This document shows, in pieces, positions 1 through 8,558 of a stretch of DNA of 45,517 nucleotides. This stretch comes from Bacillus sp. (in: firmicutes) (lineage in GTDB: Bacteria > Bacillota > Bacilli > Bacillales > Bacillaceae). The notes beneath the pieces were generated by a model, which was not told the origin of the DNA, ran no database searches, and worked only from the letters and a program-made list of their open reading frames with translations. Position 1 is the first letter of the stretch; the number at the start of each line of letters is the position of its first letter. The stretch covers positions 1-45,517 of the forward strand of contig JAPSLU010000015.1 in NCBI GenBank assembly GCA_031180405.1, given 5' to 3'. The position numbers were made by a program, and so were the translations under genes.

Positions 1-83
1 ATATGTATTTTATAGCAAACGTTTTCACAATGCTTTTTTATTGATGCCACCTAATAAGATAGCATCAATGTTTTTAAAACTGG

Positions 84-278
84 TTACCGTTTTAATTTTT
101 GTATTTCTTGTCTTAAAAGAAGAATGGTCATTTGGTAATCCTTTAGCTCTATTAATCCTGATTGATGAAGTTGTTTAACTTCTTCTTCCATTAGCTCTAA
201 GTCTGACAAACGGTCACCTATGTATATGATTGTTCCGAACTTCTTTAGAAGTTGTTGTACATCATAAATAGTATTCAA
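84..278 (-). CDS. yqgQ: YqgQ family small protein (DUF910)
   Basis: This 64-residue protein resembles the small cytosolic YqgQ (DUF910) family, whose function is unknown to me. The N-terminus (MNTIYDVQQLLKKFG) and the GDRLSDLELMEEE segment are the family features. It starts at a TTG, preceded by AGGTGA at a short distance. A good sigma-A promoter lies upstream at 334-361. In B. subtilis yqgQ lies between gluP and glcK; here gluP is 4.3 kb away and no glcK start is visible in the 83 bases left before the window edge. Confidence 0.85.
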   Translation of the reverse strand: MNTIYDVQQLLKKFGTIIYIGDRLSDLELMEEEVKQLHQSGLIELKDYQMTILLLRQEIQKLKR

Positions 279-333
279 GTAATCACCTGCTTACTGCTAT
301 TAAGTCTTTTTCAGTAACTTCTTACTACTATAA

Positions 334-361
334 AGTATAAAGGAAATCAAACTAGCGTCAA
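334..361 (-). promoter_or_regulatory. sigma-A promoter of yqgQ
   Basis: On the minus strand TTGACG (361-356) and TATACT (339-334) are separated by 16 bases. Transcription would begin near 327, about 50 bases before the yqgQ TTG start. Confidence 0.6.
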
Positions 362-549
362 GAAAACGTTTTACATTCACAAATATATTTGCGTAGAATA
401 TTTTTCTTTTTTTGTCTAATTTGTATTTTAATATATCAATTAATAATAGGATCCTATAGGAACTTTTTTTACAAACTCAATAATCACAACGATCTGCCTA
501 ATTTTTCTGAATAATTTATTTTTTCTAAAAAATATATTGTTTTTTAGGA

Positions 550-579
550 TAGACAAGTTTAAAATAGTGTTACTTATAA
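550..579 (+). promoter_or_regulatory. Candidate promoter of the cstA-like gene
   Basis: TAGACA (550-555) and TTATAA (574-579) are separated by 18 bases. They are followed by the strong ribosome binding site TAGGAGGA just before the ATG at 606. The boxes are only moderate matches to the sigma-A consensus. Confidence 0.4.
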
Positions 580-605
580 AAAGACGAACGTAGGAGGAAC
601 AAAAG

Positions 606-2036
606 ATGGTAACATTTATTATATCTGTTCTTATATTAATTATTGGATATTTTGTTTATTCAAAGGTAGTTGAACGAGTTTTTGGAATTAATGATAATCG
701 GATCACACCTGCTTATGCAAAATCAGATGGACTAGATTATATGCCTATGAGTTGGTGGAAAGCCTCCTTAATCCAACTTTTAAATATTGCTGGACTTGGT
801 CCAATTTTCGGAGCGATAATGGGAGCTCTCTATGGCCCAGTAGCTTTTATTTGGATCGTTATTGGTTGTTTATTTGCTGGTGCTGTTCATGACTATTTTT
901 CAGGTATGCTGTCAATCAAGCATGGCGGTGAGCAATTTCCAACATTGGTTGGTCGCTATTTAGGAAAGTCGGTAAAAACCATCATCAATATTGTGTCACT
1001 TGTGTTGATGATACTGGTAGCAGCTGCATTTACAGCAGGTCCTGCTCAGTTGGTTGAACAATTAACACCACTAAGTTATTCAGCATCATTACTACTAATT
1101 TTTGTGTATTTTGTACTAGCAGCTATCTTACCTATTAACAAACTTATCGGAAAAATTTATCCAATTTTCGGTTTAATCTTAATTATTATGGCTGTATCAA
1201 TTGGTTTTGCCCTATTTTTTATGGATCATTCGATTCCAAATCTTACAGTTAAAAACTTACATCCAGGAGAAATTCCAGTCTGGCCTTTATTGATGGTTAC
1301 AATCTCTTGTGGTGCAATATCTGGTTTCCATAGCACCCAAAGTCCGATCTTAGCTCGGACACTTAAAAAAGAGAGTGATGGGAGAAAAGTGTTTTTTGGT
1401 GCAATGGTTGCTGAAGGAATTATCGCCTTGATCTGGGCTGCCGCTGGAATGACTTTCTTTGGGGGACCGGATGGATTACAGGGCGCATTAGCTGAAGGCG
1501 GGACTGCTGGTGTTGTAAATGAAATCAGCAAAACTACATTAGGTCAATTCGGGGGAATTCTAGCAATATTAGGAGTAATCATTTTACCTATCACAACAGG
1601 AGATACTGCTTTACGTTCATCTCGAATGATGCTAGTCGATTTATTAAGTAAATTTGGAAACTTTGATTCAAAAATTAAGTCAATACTTATGACGATACCA
1701 GTTGTAGTGCCAACTTACTTATTAACACAAATGGACTATACTTTCTTATGGCGCTACGTAGGCTGGACAAACCAAGTTGTGGCAACTGTGATGCTTTGGA
1801 CAGCAGCCATGTATCTTTTGAAAAACGGAAAGTTCCATTGGATTTCTTCAGTTCCAGCACTCTTTATGACAGCTGTCACAGGATCTTATATCTTTTACGC
1901 ACCAGAAGGATTTCAACTGTCCTATCAAACATCAATGATATGCGGATCAGTGATCTTCCTTGCCGTATTCATTTGGTTTTTAACTCAATTGAAAAAGCAT
2001 AAAAATCGACCGCTTGCTTTCAAAAAGGCGGCTTAA
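606..2036 (+). CDS. cstA: CstA-family carbon starvation/peptide or pyruvate transporter
   Basis: This 476-residue polytopic membrane protein belongs to the CstA carbon starvation family, whose members import pyruvate or peptides. Hydrophobic segments run through most of the chain. Family-type blocks are visible: GLGPIFGAIMGALYGP near residues 63-78, HDYFSGMLSIKHGGEQFP near 93-110, and FHSTQSPILARTLKKE near 241-256. It is shorter than E. coli CstA (about 700 residues), like the compact Gram-positive forms. Translation starts at ATG behind TAGGAGGA. It stands alone and faces a terminator shared with the convergent spore gene. The exact substrate cannot be told. Confidence 0.85.
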   Translation: MVTFIISVLILIIGYFVYSKVVERVFGINDNRITPAYAKSDGLDYMPMSWWKASLIQLLNIAGLGPIFGAIMGALYGPVAFIWIVIGCLFAGAVHDYFSGMLSIKHGGEQFPTLVGRYLGKSVKTIINIVSLVLMILVAAAFTAGPAQLVEQLTPLSYSASLLLIFVYFVLAAILPINKLIGKIYPIFGLILIIMAVSIGFALFFMDHSIPNLTVKNLHPGEIPVWPLLMVTISCGAISGFHSTQSPILARTLKKESDGRKVFFGAMVAEGIIALIWAAAGMTFFGGPDGLQGALAEGGTAGVVNEISKTTLGQFGGILAILGVIILPITTGDTALRSSRMMLVDLLSKFGNFDSKIKSILMTIPVVVPTYLLTQMDYTFLWRYVGWTNQVVATVMLWTAAMYLLKNGKFHWISSVPALFMTAVTGSYIFYAPEGFQLSYQTSMICGSVIFLAVFIWFLTQLKKHKNRPLAFKKAA

Positions 2037-2052
2037 AGTAGAATTAAAATAG

Positions 2053-2095
2053 AAAGTGACTTTCCCACAAGCTTTTTGGGAAAGTCACTTTTTTG
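2053..2095. terminator. Bidirectional terminator, cstA / SpoVAF-like gene
   Basis: A perfect 15-bp stem (2053-2067 with 2077-2091) has a nine-base loop. It is followed by a T run on the plus strand and by a T-rich stretch on the minus strand, so it serves both convergent genes. Confidence 0.9.
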
Positions 2096-2110
2096 TATTT
2101 TCTTATTCAA

Positions 2111-3574
2111 TCATCTATCAGGATCTTGAGGATGTAAAAATGGAGGACGTCTGTTTTTCAAAGGCATAGGGGAGCGAAATAAGACATCGCGCATCGCTCG
2201 ATAATTAAACGGAATAAATGGATATAAGTAAGGAACATTAAATGACTTCATTCGGGAAAGCATTATGATCCACCCTGTTACCCCAACAACAAATCCAATG
2301 ACTCCCAACCATGCTGTAAAAAGGAGTAAGCAAATTCGATAGATTCGGTTTGCCAGTCCTAATTCATAACTAGGAGTAGCAAATGTTCCAATGGCGGCAA
2401 TGGCTAAATACAAAATGACTTCATTGGTTAATAATCCTACTTCTACAGCAACTTGACCTACCATTAATGCGGCTACTAATCCTAATGCAGTAGCTAAGGA
2501 TGATGGAGTGTGGATCGCAGCCATCCTTAGGACATCAATTCCCAATTCTATTAGCAAGAACTGTACAAGTAAGGGTACTTTACCAGGATCTTCAATACCA
2601 ATATATTTTAAATTTTCTGGAAGAAGATCTGGATTTTTCGCTAACAAATACCACAGTGGCAAAATAAAAATGGATGCCCACACCGCTATAAAGCGGACGA
2701 GTCTCAAGTATGCCCCTACAATCGGTTTGTTGCGGTACTCCTCTGCATGTTGCAAATGATGCCAAAAGGTTGTCGGTGTGATGATAGCACTTGGGGAGCC
2801 ATCAACAAAGACGATCACATGCCCTTCATACAGATGTGCTGCTGCTGTATCCGGACGTTCTGTATATCGGACTACTGGATAAGGATTTAAATGCCTTCCA
2901 GAGATAAATTCTTCTATTGTTTTTTCACCCATTGGAAGACCATCTGTATCGATTGCTTGCAGTGATTTCTTTAAGTCCTCAACGTGAGATAGATCAGCAA
3001 TATCCTCTAAATAGCAAACAACAACATCTGTCTTAGAACGTCTACCTATTTGTAAGTATTCCATACGTAAAGATCGATCTCTAACTCTGCGTCTCGTTAA
3101 AGCTGTATTAAAAACAATTGTCTCAACATACCCATCTCTTGATCCCCGGACAACACGTTCCATATCAGGCTCTTGAGGACCACGAACTGGATATGTACGT
3201 GCATCAATTAAAATTACTTGATCGATTCCATCAACAACTAATGCAGTTGGTCCTGCCAAAACAGTTTGGACAACAGTATTTAAATCATCTGTCTTATCAA
3301 TCTCCACATAAGGTATATAGGTTTTTAATAATTTTTCTAACGTGTGCTCCTCAAGTTGTTCTGCAGTCAATTCTGATAAATACTTCATTAAATAATGGAG
3401 TATATCATCTTTAACAAAGCCATCTACCATGAATAAGGACATCTCACGGCCGGCATATTCAACATCAAGTTGAATCACATCAAAGCTTTTTTTCACGCCG
3501 AGTCGTTCGCTTAAGTAAGAAGTATTTTCCTGTAAACTTTTCGATACTAATTTTTTCTTTACCTCATAAGACAT
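2111..3574 (-). CDS. SpoVAF-like GerA-family spore membrane protein
   Basis: This 487-residue protein has an N-terminal soluble domain (about 1-290) and a C-terminal membrane domain with four to five hydrophobic segments (about 300-450), the architecture of GerA A-subunits. Blocks such as NTALTRRRVRDRSLR, GRRSKTDVVVCY, NPYPVVRYTERPD and TPTTFWHHLQHAEE look closest to SpoVAF. Such proteins sit in the inner spore membrane and act in germination. GGAG lies seven bases before the ATG. It is a lone gene: no B or C germinant receptor subunits and no spoVA genes flank it, so I expect a SpoVAF paralog rather than a complete receptor. Confidence 0.85.
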   Translation of the reverse strand: MSYEVKKKLVSKSLQENTSYLSERLGVKKSFDVIQLDVEYAGREMSLFMVDGFVKDDILHYLMKYLSELTAEQLEEHTLEKLLKTYIPYVEIDKTDDLNTVVQTVLAGPTALVVDGIDQVILIDARTYPVRGPQEPDMERVVRGSRDGYVETIVFNTALTRRRVRDRSLRMEYLQIGRRSKTDVVVCYLEDIADLSHVEDLKKSLQAIDTDGLPMGEKTIEEFISGRHLNPYPVVRYTERPDTAAAHLYEGHVIVFVDGSPSAIITPTTFWHHLQHAEEYRNKPIVGAYLRLVRFIAVWASIFILPLWYLLAKNPDLLPENLKYIGIEDPGKVPLLVQFLLIELGIDVLRMAAIHTPSSLATALGLVAALMVGQVAVEVGLLTNEVILYLAIAAIGTFATPSYELGLANRIYRICLLLFTAWLGVIGFVVGVTGWIIMLSRMKSFNVPYLYPFIPFNYRAMRDVLFRSPMPLKNRRPPFLHPQDPDR

Positions 3575-3727
3575 ATGTTTACTCCATTTCGTTTCACTAT
3601 TTGTTATTCATCTTGGACGAAATATTGGTAAAACATACCTGAATATTTTCTTCTTTCTTGCTTGTACACATATTTCATCACAAAACAACATACAATTTAG
3701 CAACCTATCCTTCTCGGAGTGATTGAA

Positions 3728-4597
3728 ATGAAAACAAAATGGATTATCATCATCATCCTAGCCTTATTAACTTCTATCCTTCTCTATTATTCACATGATC
3801 AAAAGGTTCGTGAAAGTATTATCTTTTTCCCAATTACAGATACAGTCTCTTTTACAAAAGCTTCTACACAGTTAAACTTTGTAGAAAAAAAAGATGATGA
3901 TGAGTATGTTATTGAATGGGATGCTACGTCTATTACAGATGAAGAAGTTTTTCTTAGACAAGACCTTTCCTTACTTTTTTCAGACGGAAAACTCATTGAA
4001 ACTCTTTCAGAATGGGAAGATCAAAGTCAAAAGCTTGCTCAATTTAAAAAGGTTAGTGGAGAAGATAGTAGTCACTATGAAGCCATTAGTCTTCATTATG
4101 GGGAAATTCACTTAGCCGATGAACAAATAAGAAGTATACAACAAATGTCTAGTGACCATCTTTATGTGATAGATTCAGAATTCACAACGCTCTTTTCTTT
4201 CAAAACTGCTCTAACAGAAGAAGAAAAGGAATGGAAAGAAATTCTGGATAAAGTAACCGAACAGCACTTGGAGTTTAGCTGGAATGAGTTAATCAATCAT
4301 TTTCAAGTAGATAAGAGTAAATACACAGAAATTCCACTAGTCGAACTCTCCAACTATCAAAACAGCGCCCTACCAGGAATCACAAAAGAAAGAACACAAG
4401 ATATTATCGGCAGTTTATGGGAAGGTTTATATAAAAACTATTTTTTAGGATTAAAAACAAAAGAAGGTAAAGTTATTGAACCTATTGGCAGTTCAATGCC
4501 TCTCCTCCTTTTGGCAAAAGATCATACACATTTACTCGTTTTAATACAATCAAAAGATGGAACCCCTTTTAAGTTTATCCAAGGTTTAGACCGTTAA
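3728..4597 (+). CDS. Unrecognised membrane-anchored protein
   Basis: I do not recognise this 289-residue protein. One hydrophobic segment at residues 3-20 (starting KTKWIIIIILALL) is followed by a charged, acidic domain with no further membrane segment. This suggests an anchored extracytoplasmic protein; no lipobox cysteine follows. The ATG at 3728 is preferred because GGAG lies nine bases upstream; an in-frame GTG at 3719 is too close to it. Its TAA stop (4595-4597) overlaps the stop codon of the convergent gluP. It is divergent from the SpoVAF-like gene, so a link to sporulation is possible but unproven. Confidence 0.65.
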   Translation: MKTKWIIIIILALLTSILLYYSHDQKVRESIIFFPITDTVSFTKASTQLNFVEKKDDDEYVIEWDATSITDEEVFLRQDLSLLFSDGKLIETLSEWEDQSQKLAQFKKVSGEDSSHYEAISLHYGEIHLADEQIRSIQQMSSDHLYVIDSEFTTLFSFKTALTEEEKEWKEILDKVTEQHLEFSWNELINHFQVDKSKYTEIPLVELSNYQNSALPGITKERTQDIIGSLWEGLYKNYFLGLKTKEGKVIEPIGSSMPLLLLAKDHTHLLVLIQSKDGTPFKFIQGLDR

Positions 4598-6132
4598 CGA
4601 TGTAACTCATCTCTTAATGCTTGATATTTTGTATTGCTTGGATCATATTCTAATGCTGTTTCTACTTCATTAACTGCCCGATCAAATTCATTTTCATTTG
4701 CGTATAAAAGGGCCAAATTATAATGCGCTTGATGGTAGCTGTCATCATCAGTTATTATTTGTTCCAAATACCCCTTCGCTTCATCATATTTCTGTAACTG
4801 GATAGAAGCTGCTGATAATAGAAATAATACATCATTTGATGAGTTACCTTCTTCAATAGACTTATGTAAGAATTCATAAGCTTCTTCAAACTGTTCACTT
4901 TGAAGAAGTTCTTGACCTTGTATTGCGGAATATTCGGGGTATTGAGCCTTAGCTTGATTCATACCATATTGATATAAACCAACGAATAGACTGACTGTTC
5001 CAACAACACCCAAAAGCCTTAAAACCACTTTTCTCTGATTGGGGATCTGAACGATGAGTGCTGCTAAAAAGCCACCAATTAATCCACCAATATGTCCTGC
5101 ATTATCTATATTAGGTATAACAAACCCTAAAGCAAGATTAATCCCTACTACAATTAATAGATTAGATCCCATTGTTCTAAAAAAAACTCTTCGATTAAAT
5201 ACACCTATATATAAAAGTGCACCGAAACATCCAAAAATGGCTCCTGAAGCTCCAGCTGATAAAAACGGACTAAAAGCAAAACTTACAATAGAGCCCGATA
5301 TGCCTGCAATTAAATAAATAAGTAGGAACTTCCATTTGCCGTATGCCCGTTCGACAGCAGGTCCTATATAGAACAGAGCAAAGCTATTCATTAGCAAATG
5401 CAAAAATCCAATATGTAAAACAACAGGTGAAATAAACCGCCACCACTCCCCTTCATAAATAAGGGGATTAAATTTTGCACCAAATTGGATTAAGGTTTCT
5501 GTATTTGTGCTTTCTCCATTAAGCTCAAGCAATAAAAACATGAGGATTTGTAATGCAAGAATAATATTTGTGAAGAAGGGCTTTCCATTCTGAAATAACT
5601 TTCTTTCTTCTTCTCTCATTTGATTCTGATGACTAATCACCTGTTTACGGATTGTTTGGACATCTTCATAATCAATTTCTTTCTCTTGAAGCTTATTCGG
5701 TACATCTAATGGAATCGTTAATGCTTCCTGTAGCCTCTCAATTCCACCCTTTAGATTATCAAACACAATCATCATAGAAGTAATGTTAATATTCCCTTTT
5801 CGTCCACCACTATATCCATTTAAAAAGACCTCAGGATAATCGTCCACTGGAGCCAAAGTAGAAATATAAATATTTAAAACGGAAAGCGGTCCTCTTACCC
5901 CGCTTTTTAAAATTTGTTCAAATCTTCTCCCTGCCTGCTCAATGTCAATAGCAAGTGTATTTCCCCAGTCAACATCCGTTCTACTTATTCGAATAATAGA
6001 ATATTGCTTTTTCCGGTAGGGTTGAAGAATAATCTCATTTCCACCTTGTGAAACCGCTAAAACTGTATAATCCTGTTTCACTATCATTTGGTCAATTAAA
6101 GACCAGTAGACAAAATCCTGTTCAAACGCCAT
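4594..6132 (-). CDS. gluP: Rhomboid intramembrane protease GluP/YqgP with C-terminal TPRs
   Basis: This 512-residue protein is the Bacillus rhomboid serine protease, which cleaves membrane substrates. An N-terminal soluble domain (1-180) precedes about seven hydrophobic segments (187-400). The catalytic serine is S296 in GASG and the partner histidine is H347 in NAGHIGG. The HLLMNSFALFYIGPAVE block is typical of family members. Residues about 395-510 form TPR-like helices (SAIQGQELLQSEQFEEAYEF and following). B. subtilis YqgP has the same plan at 507 residues. The gene stands alone after the yqgO terminator. Its stop overlaps the stop of the convergent gene at 4595-4597, leaving no room for a terminator between them. 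Confidence 0.95.
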   Translation of the reverse strand: MAFEQDFVYWSLIDQMIVKQDYTVLAVSQGGNEIILQPYRKKQYSIIRISRTDVDWGNTLAIDIEQAGRRFEQILKSGVRGPLSVLNIYISTLAPVDDYPEVFLNGYSGGRKGNINITSMMIVFDNLKGGIERLQEALTIPLDVPNKLQEKEIDYEDVQTIRKQVISHQNQMREEERKLFQNGKPFFTNIILALQILMFLLLELNGESTNTETLIQFGAKFNPLIYEGEWWRFISPVVLHIGFLHLLMNSFALFYIGPAVERAYGKWKFLLIYLIAGISGSIVSFAFSPFLSAGASGAIFGCFGALLYIGVFNRRVFFRTMGSNLLIVVGINLALGFVIPNIDNAGHIGGLIGGFLAALIVQIPNQRKVVLRLLGVVGTVSLFVGLYQYGMNQAKAQYPEYSAIQGQELLQSEQFEEAYEFLHKSIEEGNSSNDVLFLLSAASIQLQKYDEAKGYLEQIITDDDSYHQAHYNLALLYANENEFDRAVNEVETALEYDPSNTKYQALRDELHR

Positions 6133-6240
6133 ATGATCCGCTCCGTATAAGTTTTCTTTATTATATCAATTCCCTAATTTGAATAGGAAGGAAACTGCTT
6201 TCTTTTTTTCGGGGCTTTGCTGTAAAGTAACATATATTGT

Positions 6241-6346
6241 GCTTGGCTGATTGCTGCTTCAGGATGCTCGCTTTTCCGCGGTGCGTGTGGGATCTTACCT
6301 GTCACGCTGCTCCCACAGGAGTCCGCTCCTGGCGCGGCCTGAAATT
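6241..6346. repeat. Bacillaceae-type palindromic intergenic repeat
   Basis: The segment is markedly GC-richer than its surroundings and has nested inverted arms: TTCAGG (6258-6263) with CCTGAA (6338-6343), and GTGGGA (6287-6292) with TCCCAC (6311-6316). Phrases such as GCTCGCTTTTCCGCGG and CCCACAGGAGTCCGCTCCT match, from memory, an interspersed repeat frequent in Bacillaceae intergenic regions. Copy number in this genome cannot be seen from one window. Confidence 0.6.
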
Positions 6347-6415
6347 TATTTTAAAAACTACTTAATAACAACACTCTTAAAAAAAAGCTTTTTTTAAGTA
6401 TCTAAAATGAGACAC

Positions 6416-6446
6416 GAAAAAGCTGACAATTCGAAGAACGTCAGCT
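6416..6446 (-). terminator. Terminator after yqgO
   Basis: On the minus strand the stem AGCTGAC...GTCAGCT (6440-6446 with 6421-6427) is followed by TTTTTCG. It closes the yqgN-DUF92-yqgO group. Confidence 0.75.
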
Positions 6447-6462
6447 AAATGATCAACAGTAA

Positions 6463-6630
6463 TTAATGGAAAGCACGATTAACAAAGCGATCACGGATAA
6501 ATGGTATTCTCATCGATAAATTAATGAAATATCTACGCAATTGCGGCTGTCCTAATACAAAATTCACAATTTGATATCGATAACGATAAATAGCAAATGA
6601 ACTTGCCGCAAGCATAATTAATCGTCTCAT
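6463..6630 (-). CDS. yqgO: Small basic protein, YqgO-like
   Basis: A 55-codon ORF (MRRLIMLAASSFAIYRYRYQ...) has an N-terminal hydrophobic stretch and an arginine-rich tail ending in RFVNRAFH. Three consecutive ATG codons (6636, 6633, 6630) follow AGGAGGG; only the third has normal spacing (about 7 bases), so 6630 is chosen. It lies between the DUF92 gene and gluP, where B. subtilis has yqgO, a protein of similar size. Function is unknown. The name rests on position and size. Confidence 0.65.
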   Translation of the reverse strand: MRRLIMLAASSFAIYRYRYQIVNFVLGQPQLRRYFINLSMRIPFIRDRFVNRAFH

Positions 6631-6691
6631 CATCATCCCTCCTAATTATATCTTTAGTAGGAAGGGCTTTTTTTATCCTTTTTAATGTGTT

Positions 6692-7465
6692 CTATAAAAA
6701 AAGAAACGCTAAAATGGTTGTTAATGCAATAGATAATAAATTTACAGCATCATTATCAAGAAATGAATGAGAATGTAATTTAATCCCTTGTTGTTCGCAA
6801 TGAACTTTATTTTCAGTCAGCCTATGGCAAACACTACATTTATATTTTAACTGAACAGTCTGGCCAAGTAGCGTATCAAAAATATTTCCGAGGAAACCAA
6901 AAAAAGCTACTAATAAAATATCAATTAATGTTAAGTGTAAAAGTAAACCCGCAATGATTGATATGAAACAAGAACCAACTAGAGCGGCAACCGTACCTAA
7001 AAGTGAAACGGCACCAGACGTACCTCTTTCAACTTTTTTAAGCGTTAATAACAAACGGGGTTTTTGTTTACTTAAAGTTCCTATTTCTGATGCCCAGGTG
7101 TCTGAGTTAGCAGCTGCTAAGGAAATACTAAACAAAACTGCATATTGGATGAAATCTTCAGCATTAACCAATACCCCTATGGCTATTACGGCTGGTATGC
7201 CACCATTTGCTAATACTTGAATTATATCGCGTTGATCATGCTTTTTAAGGATATCCACCAAAGTGGATTTCCTTTTTGTTTTTATTTTACTCAACATACT
7301 AGAGCTCACAAAAAAACTACCAAGAATAAGGAGCCCTTCCCAAGAAAAACCAATAAAAACAGATGAGCCAATGATGATCGCACCTATCATCCCGCTCATT
7401 GATAGGGTTTTCATTTTCCACGCACTAAACGATAGGAACATAATAAAAAGTATACCGATTATCAT
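6692..7465 (-). CDS. DUF92 family membrane protein
   Basis: This 257-residue protein has six to seven hydrophobic segments and the family blocks ANSDTWASEIGTLSK (about 129-143) and GTSGAVSLLGTVAALVGS (about 157-174), followed by a GFLGNIFDTLLGQTVQ segment. DUF92 includes plant VTE6, a phytyl-phosphate kinase, so a role in polyprenyl or lipid phosphate metabolism is possible; this is inference. A cysteine pair in KCSVCH (about 209-214) precedes the last segment and could bind metal. It begins one base after the yqgN stop, which indicates co-transcription. Confidence 0.8.
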   Translation of the reverse strand: MIIGILFIMFLSFSAWKMKTLSMSGMIGAIIIGSSVFIGFSWEGLLILGSFFVSSSMLSKIKTKRKSTLVDILKKHDQRDIIQVLANGGIPAVIAIGVLVNAEDFIQYAVLFSISLAAANSDTWASEIGTLSKQKPRLLLTLKKVERGTSGAVSLLGTVAALVGSCFISIIAGLLLHLTLIDILLVAFFGFLGNIFDTLLGQTVQLKYKCSVCHRLTENKVHCEQQGIKLHSHSFLDNDAVNLLSIALTTILAFLFL

Positions 7466-7466
7466 C

Positions 7467-8024
7467 CTACTTACGAACCCCTAATTCTGTTATTAATCCT
7501 TGTACAGGTAGATCATGAGGTTCTCTAGGAACTTTTTTAAAAATTTGGAACGAAAATGCTAATGATAATGTATTTCCTTTATATCTTGTTAGATACCTAT
7601 CATAATATCCACCGCCATACCCAATCCGATAACCTTCAAGATCAAAACAAATACCCGGAACAATCATTAAATCAATTCCTTCTGCTTCTACAGCTATTGT
7701 CTTATTGACAATAGGCTCCTCTAATCCAAAAAACACCTGCTCTAATTGATGAAAGGTAGTAATTTTTCGGAAAACCATTGTATTTGTTTTCGAATCACAT
7801 TTTGGTACAACTACATCTTTTCTTTCAGCCCATGCCTTTTCAATAATCAATTTGGTATCAATTTCCTTACCTCTTGATATAGTTATAGCAATTGTTTTTG
7901 CTTGTTCCCACAATCTGTGTGAAAATAAGTGCTTATGTATAGCCGCGCAGCCTTGCTTAAATGTATCCTTGTTCATTTCCTCTAATTGTACCTTTACCAA
8001 ATCTCTCATTTGATTCTTTTCCAA
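7467..8024 (-). CDS. yqgN: 5-formyltetrahydrofolate cyclo-ligase
   Basis: This 185-residue cytosolic enzyme converts 5-formyl-THF to 5,10-methenyl-THF with ATP. Family marks are the GKEIDTKLII region (about 49-58), the catalytic loop VPGICFDLEGYRIGYGGGYYDRYL (about 118-141, in which GYGGGYYDRYL is the phosphate-binding signature) and the end segment EPHDLPVQGLITE. Start is TTG, eight bases after AGGAGG. It heads a probable operon with the DUF92 gene and yqgO. Confidence 0.92.
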   Translation of the reverse strand: MEKNQMRDLVKVQLEEMNKDTFKQGCAAIHKHLFSHRLWEQAKTIAITISRGKEIDTKLIIEKAWAERKDVVVPKCDSKTNTMVFRKITTFHQLEQVFFGLEEPIVNKTIAVEAEGIDLMIVPGICFDLEGYRIGYGGGYYDRYLTRYKGNTLSLAFSFQIFKKVPREPHDLPVQGLITELGVRK

Positions 8025-8255
8025 TTGAGGAGCCTCCTTCTATTTTATAGTTAAGAAAAGCGCAATCGCCTAGGACAAATAAGATGAATTGGAATAGAAG
8101 CAGCTCTTTTCCTCAATTCCAATTTGACTTAAGACCTCGAGGCAGTTACTACGTGATGTCCTTTGCTTCATTGCTAGGTATATTACTTTTTCACAAAAAT
8201 AATACTGCTGGAGCAAGATACCAAAACTATGTTGCAAATTATATACTTTTTTACC

Positions 8256-8289
8256 TTACAAAAAAAACAGTAGGAATAATATCCTACTG
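8256..8289 (-). terminator. Terminator after rpmG
   Basis: On the minus strand CAGTAGGA (8289-8282) pairs with TCCTACTG (8275-8268) around a six-base loop and is followed by a run of eight T. It begins immediately after the rpmG stop. Confidence 0.9.
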
Positions 8290-8290
8290 C

Positions 8291-8440
8291 TTACTTTGTT
8301 TCACGGTGTACTGTCATTTTTTTCTCTCTTGAGCAATATTTCTTAAGCTCAAGACGATCAGGATTATTACGTTTATTCTTTTTAGAAATATAGTTACGTT
8401 CGCCACAATCAGTGCAAGCTAATGTAATATTTACACGCAT
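8291..8440 (-). CDS. rpmG: 50S ribosomal protein L33
   Basis: A 49-residue ORF reads [20 protein letters not shown] and ends MTVHRETK, the L33 signature. It has three cysteines (CTDC plus one in KKYC); the fourth cysteine of zinc-binding L33 forms is missing, as in B. subtilis RpmGA. GGAGGG lies nine bases upstream of the ATG. It is monocistronic, with its own terminator. Confidence 0.97.
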   Translation of the reverse strand: MRVNITLACTDCGERNYISKKNKRNNPDRLELKKYCSREKKMTVHRETK

Positions 8441-8558
8441 GTTTCTTTCCCTCCAAACATAAAAAAACTATAAAACAAATCAGACTTTAATATAATATCA
8501 TTTTTATTAAACAAATTCCACATTTAATTAATTATATTTTAAATACCTTAAAGAATCT

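Larger units (their letters stand above)
279..605. other. Divergent intergenic region yqgQ / cstA
   Basis: This 327-base AT-rich gap carries the yqgQ promoter on the minus strand and a candidate cstA promoter on the plus strand. Just upstream of the yqgQ -35 box, at 361-374, is the palindrome AAAACGTTTT in a cre-like context with three mismatches to the CcpA consensus. I see no ORF or structured RNA in the rest. Confidence 0.5.
6133..6462. other. Intergenic region between yqgO and gluP
   Basis: This 330-base gap holds the yqgO terminator (6416-6446), a near-perfect AT palindrome around AAGCTT at 6375-6397, and a GC-richer imperfect palindromic repeat at 6241-6346. No ORF is convincing here. 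The gluP promoter is not obvious. Confidence 0.6.

Noticed and set aside
17-32. cre-like AAACGTTTTCA near the left edge
   Set aside because: Two mismatches to the CcpA consensus, and the gene it would control lies outside the window.
74-95. Hairpin AAAACTGGTTACCGTTTT at the end of yqgQ
   Set aside because: It overlaps the yqgQ stop and is followed by A residues on the yqgQ strand, so it is not a terminator for that gene.
8084-8332. 82-codon ORF on the plus strand
   Set aside because: It overlaps the rpmG terminator and rpmG itself on the other strand, has no ribosome binding site and shows no family resemblance.
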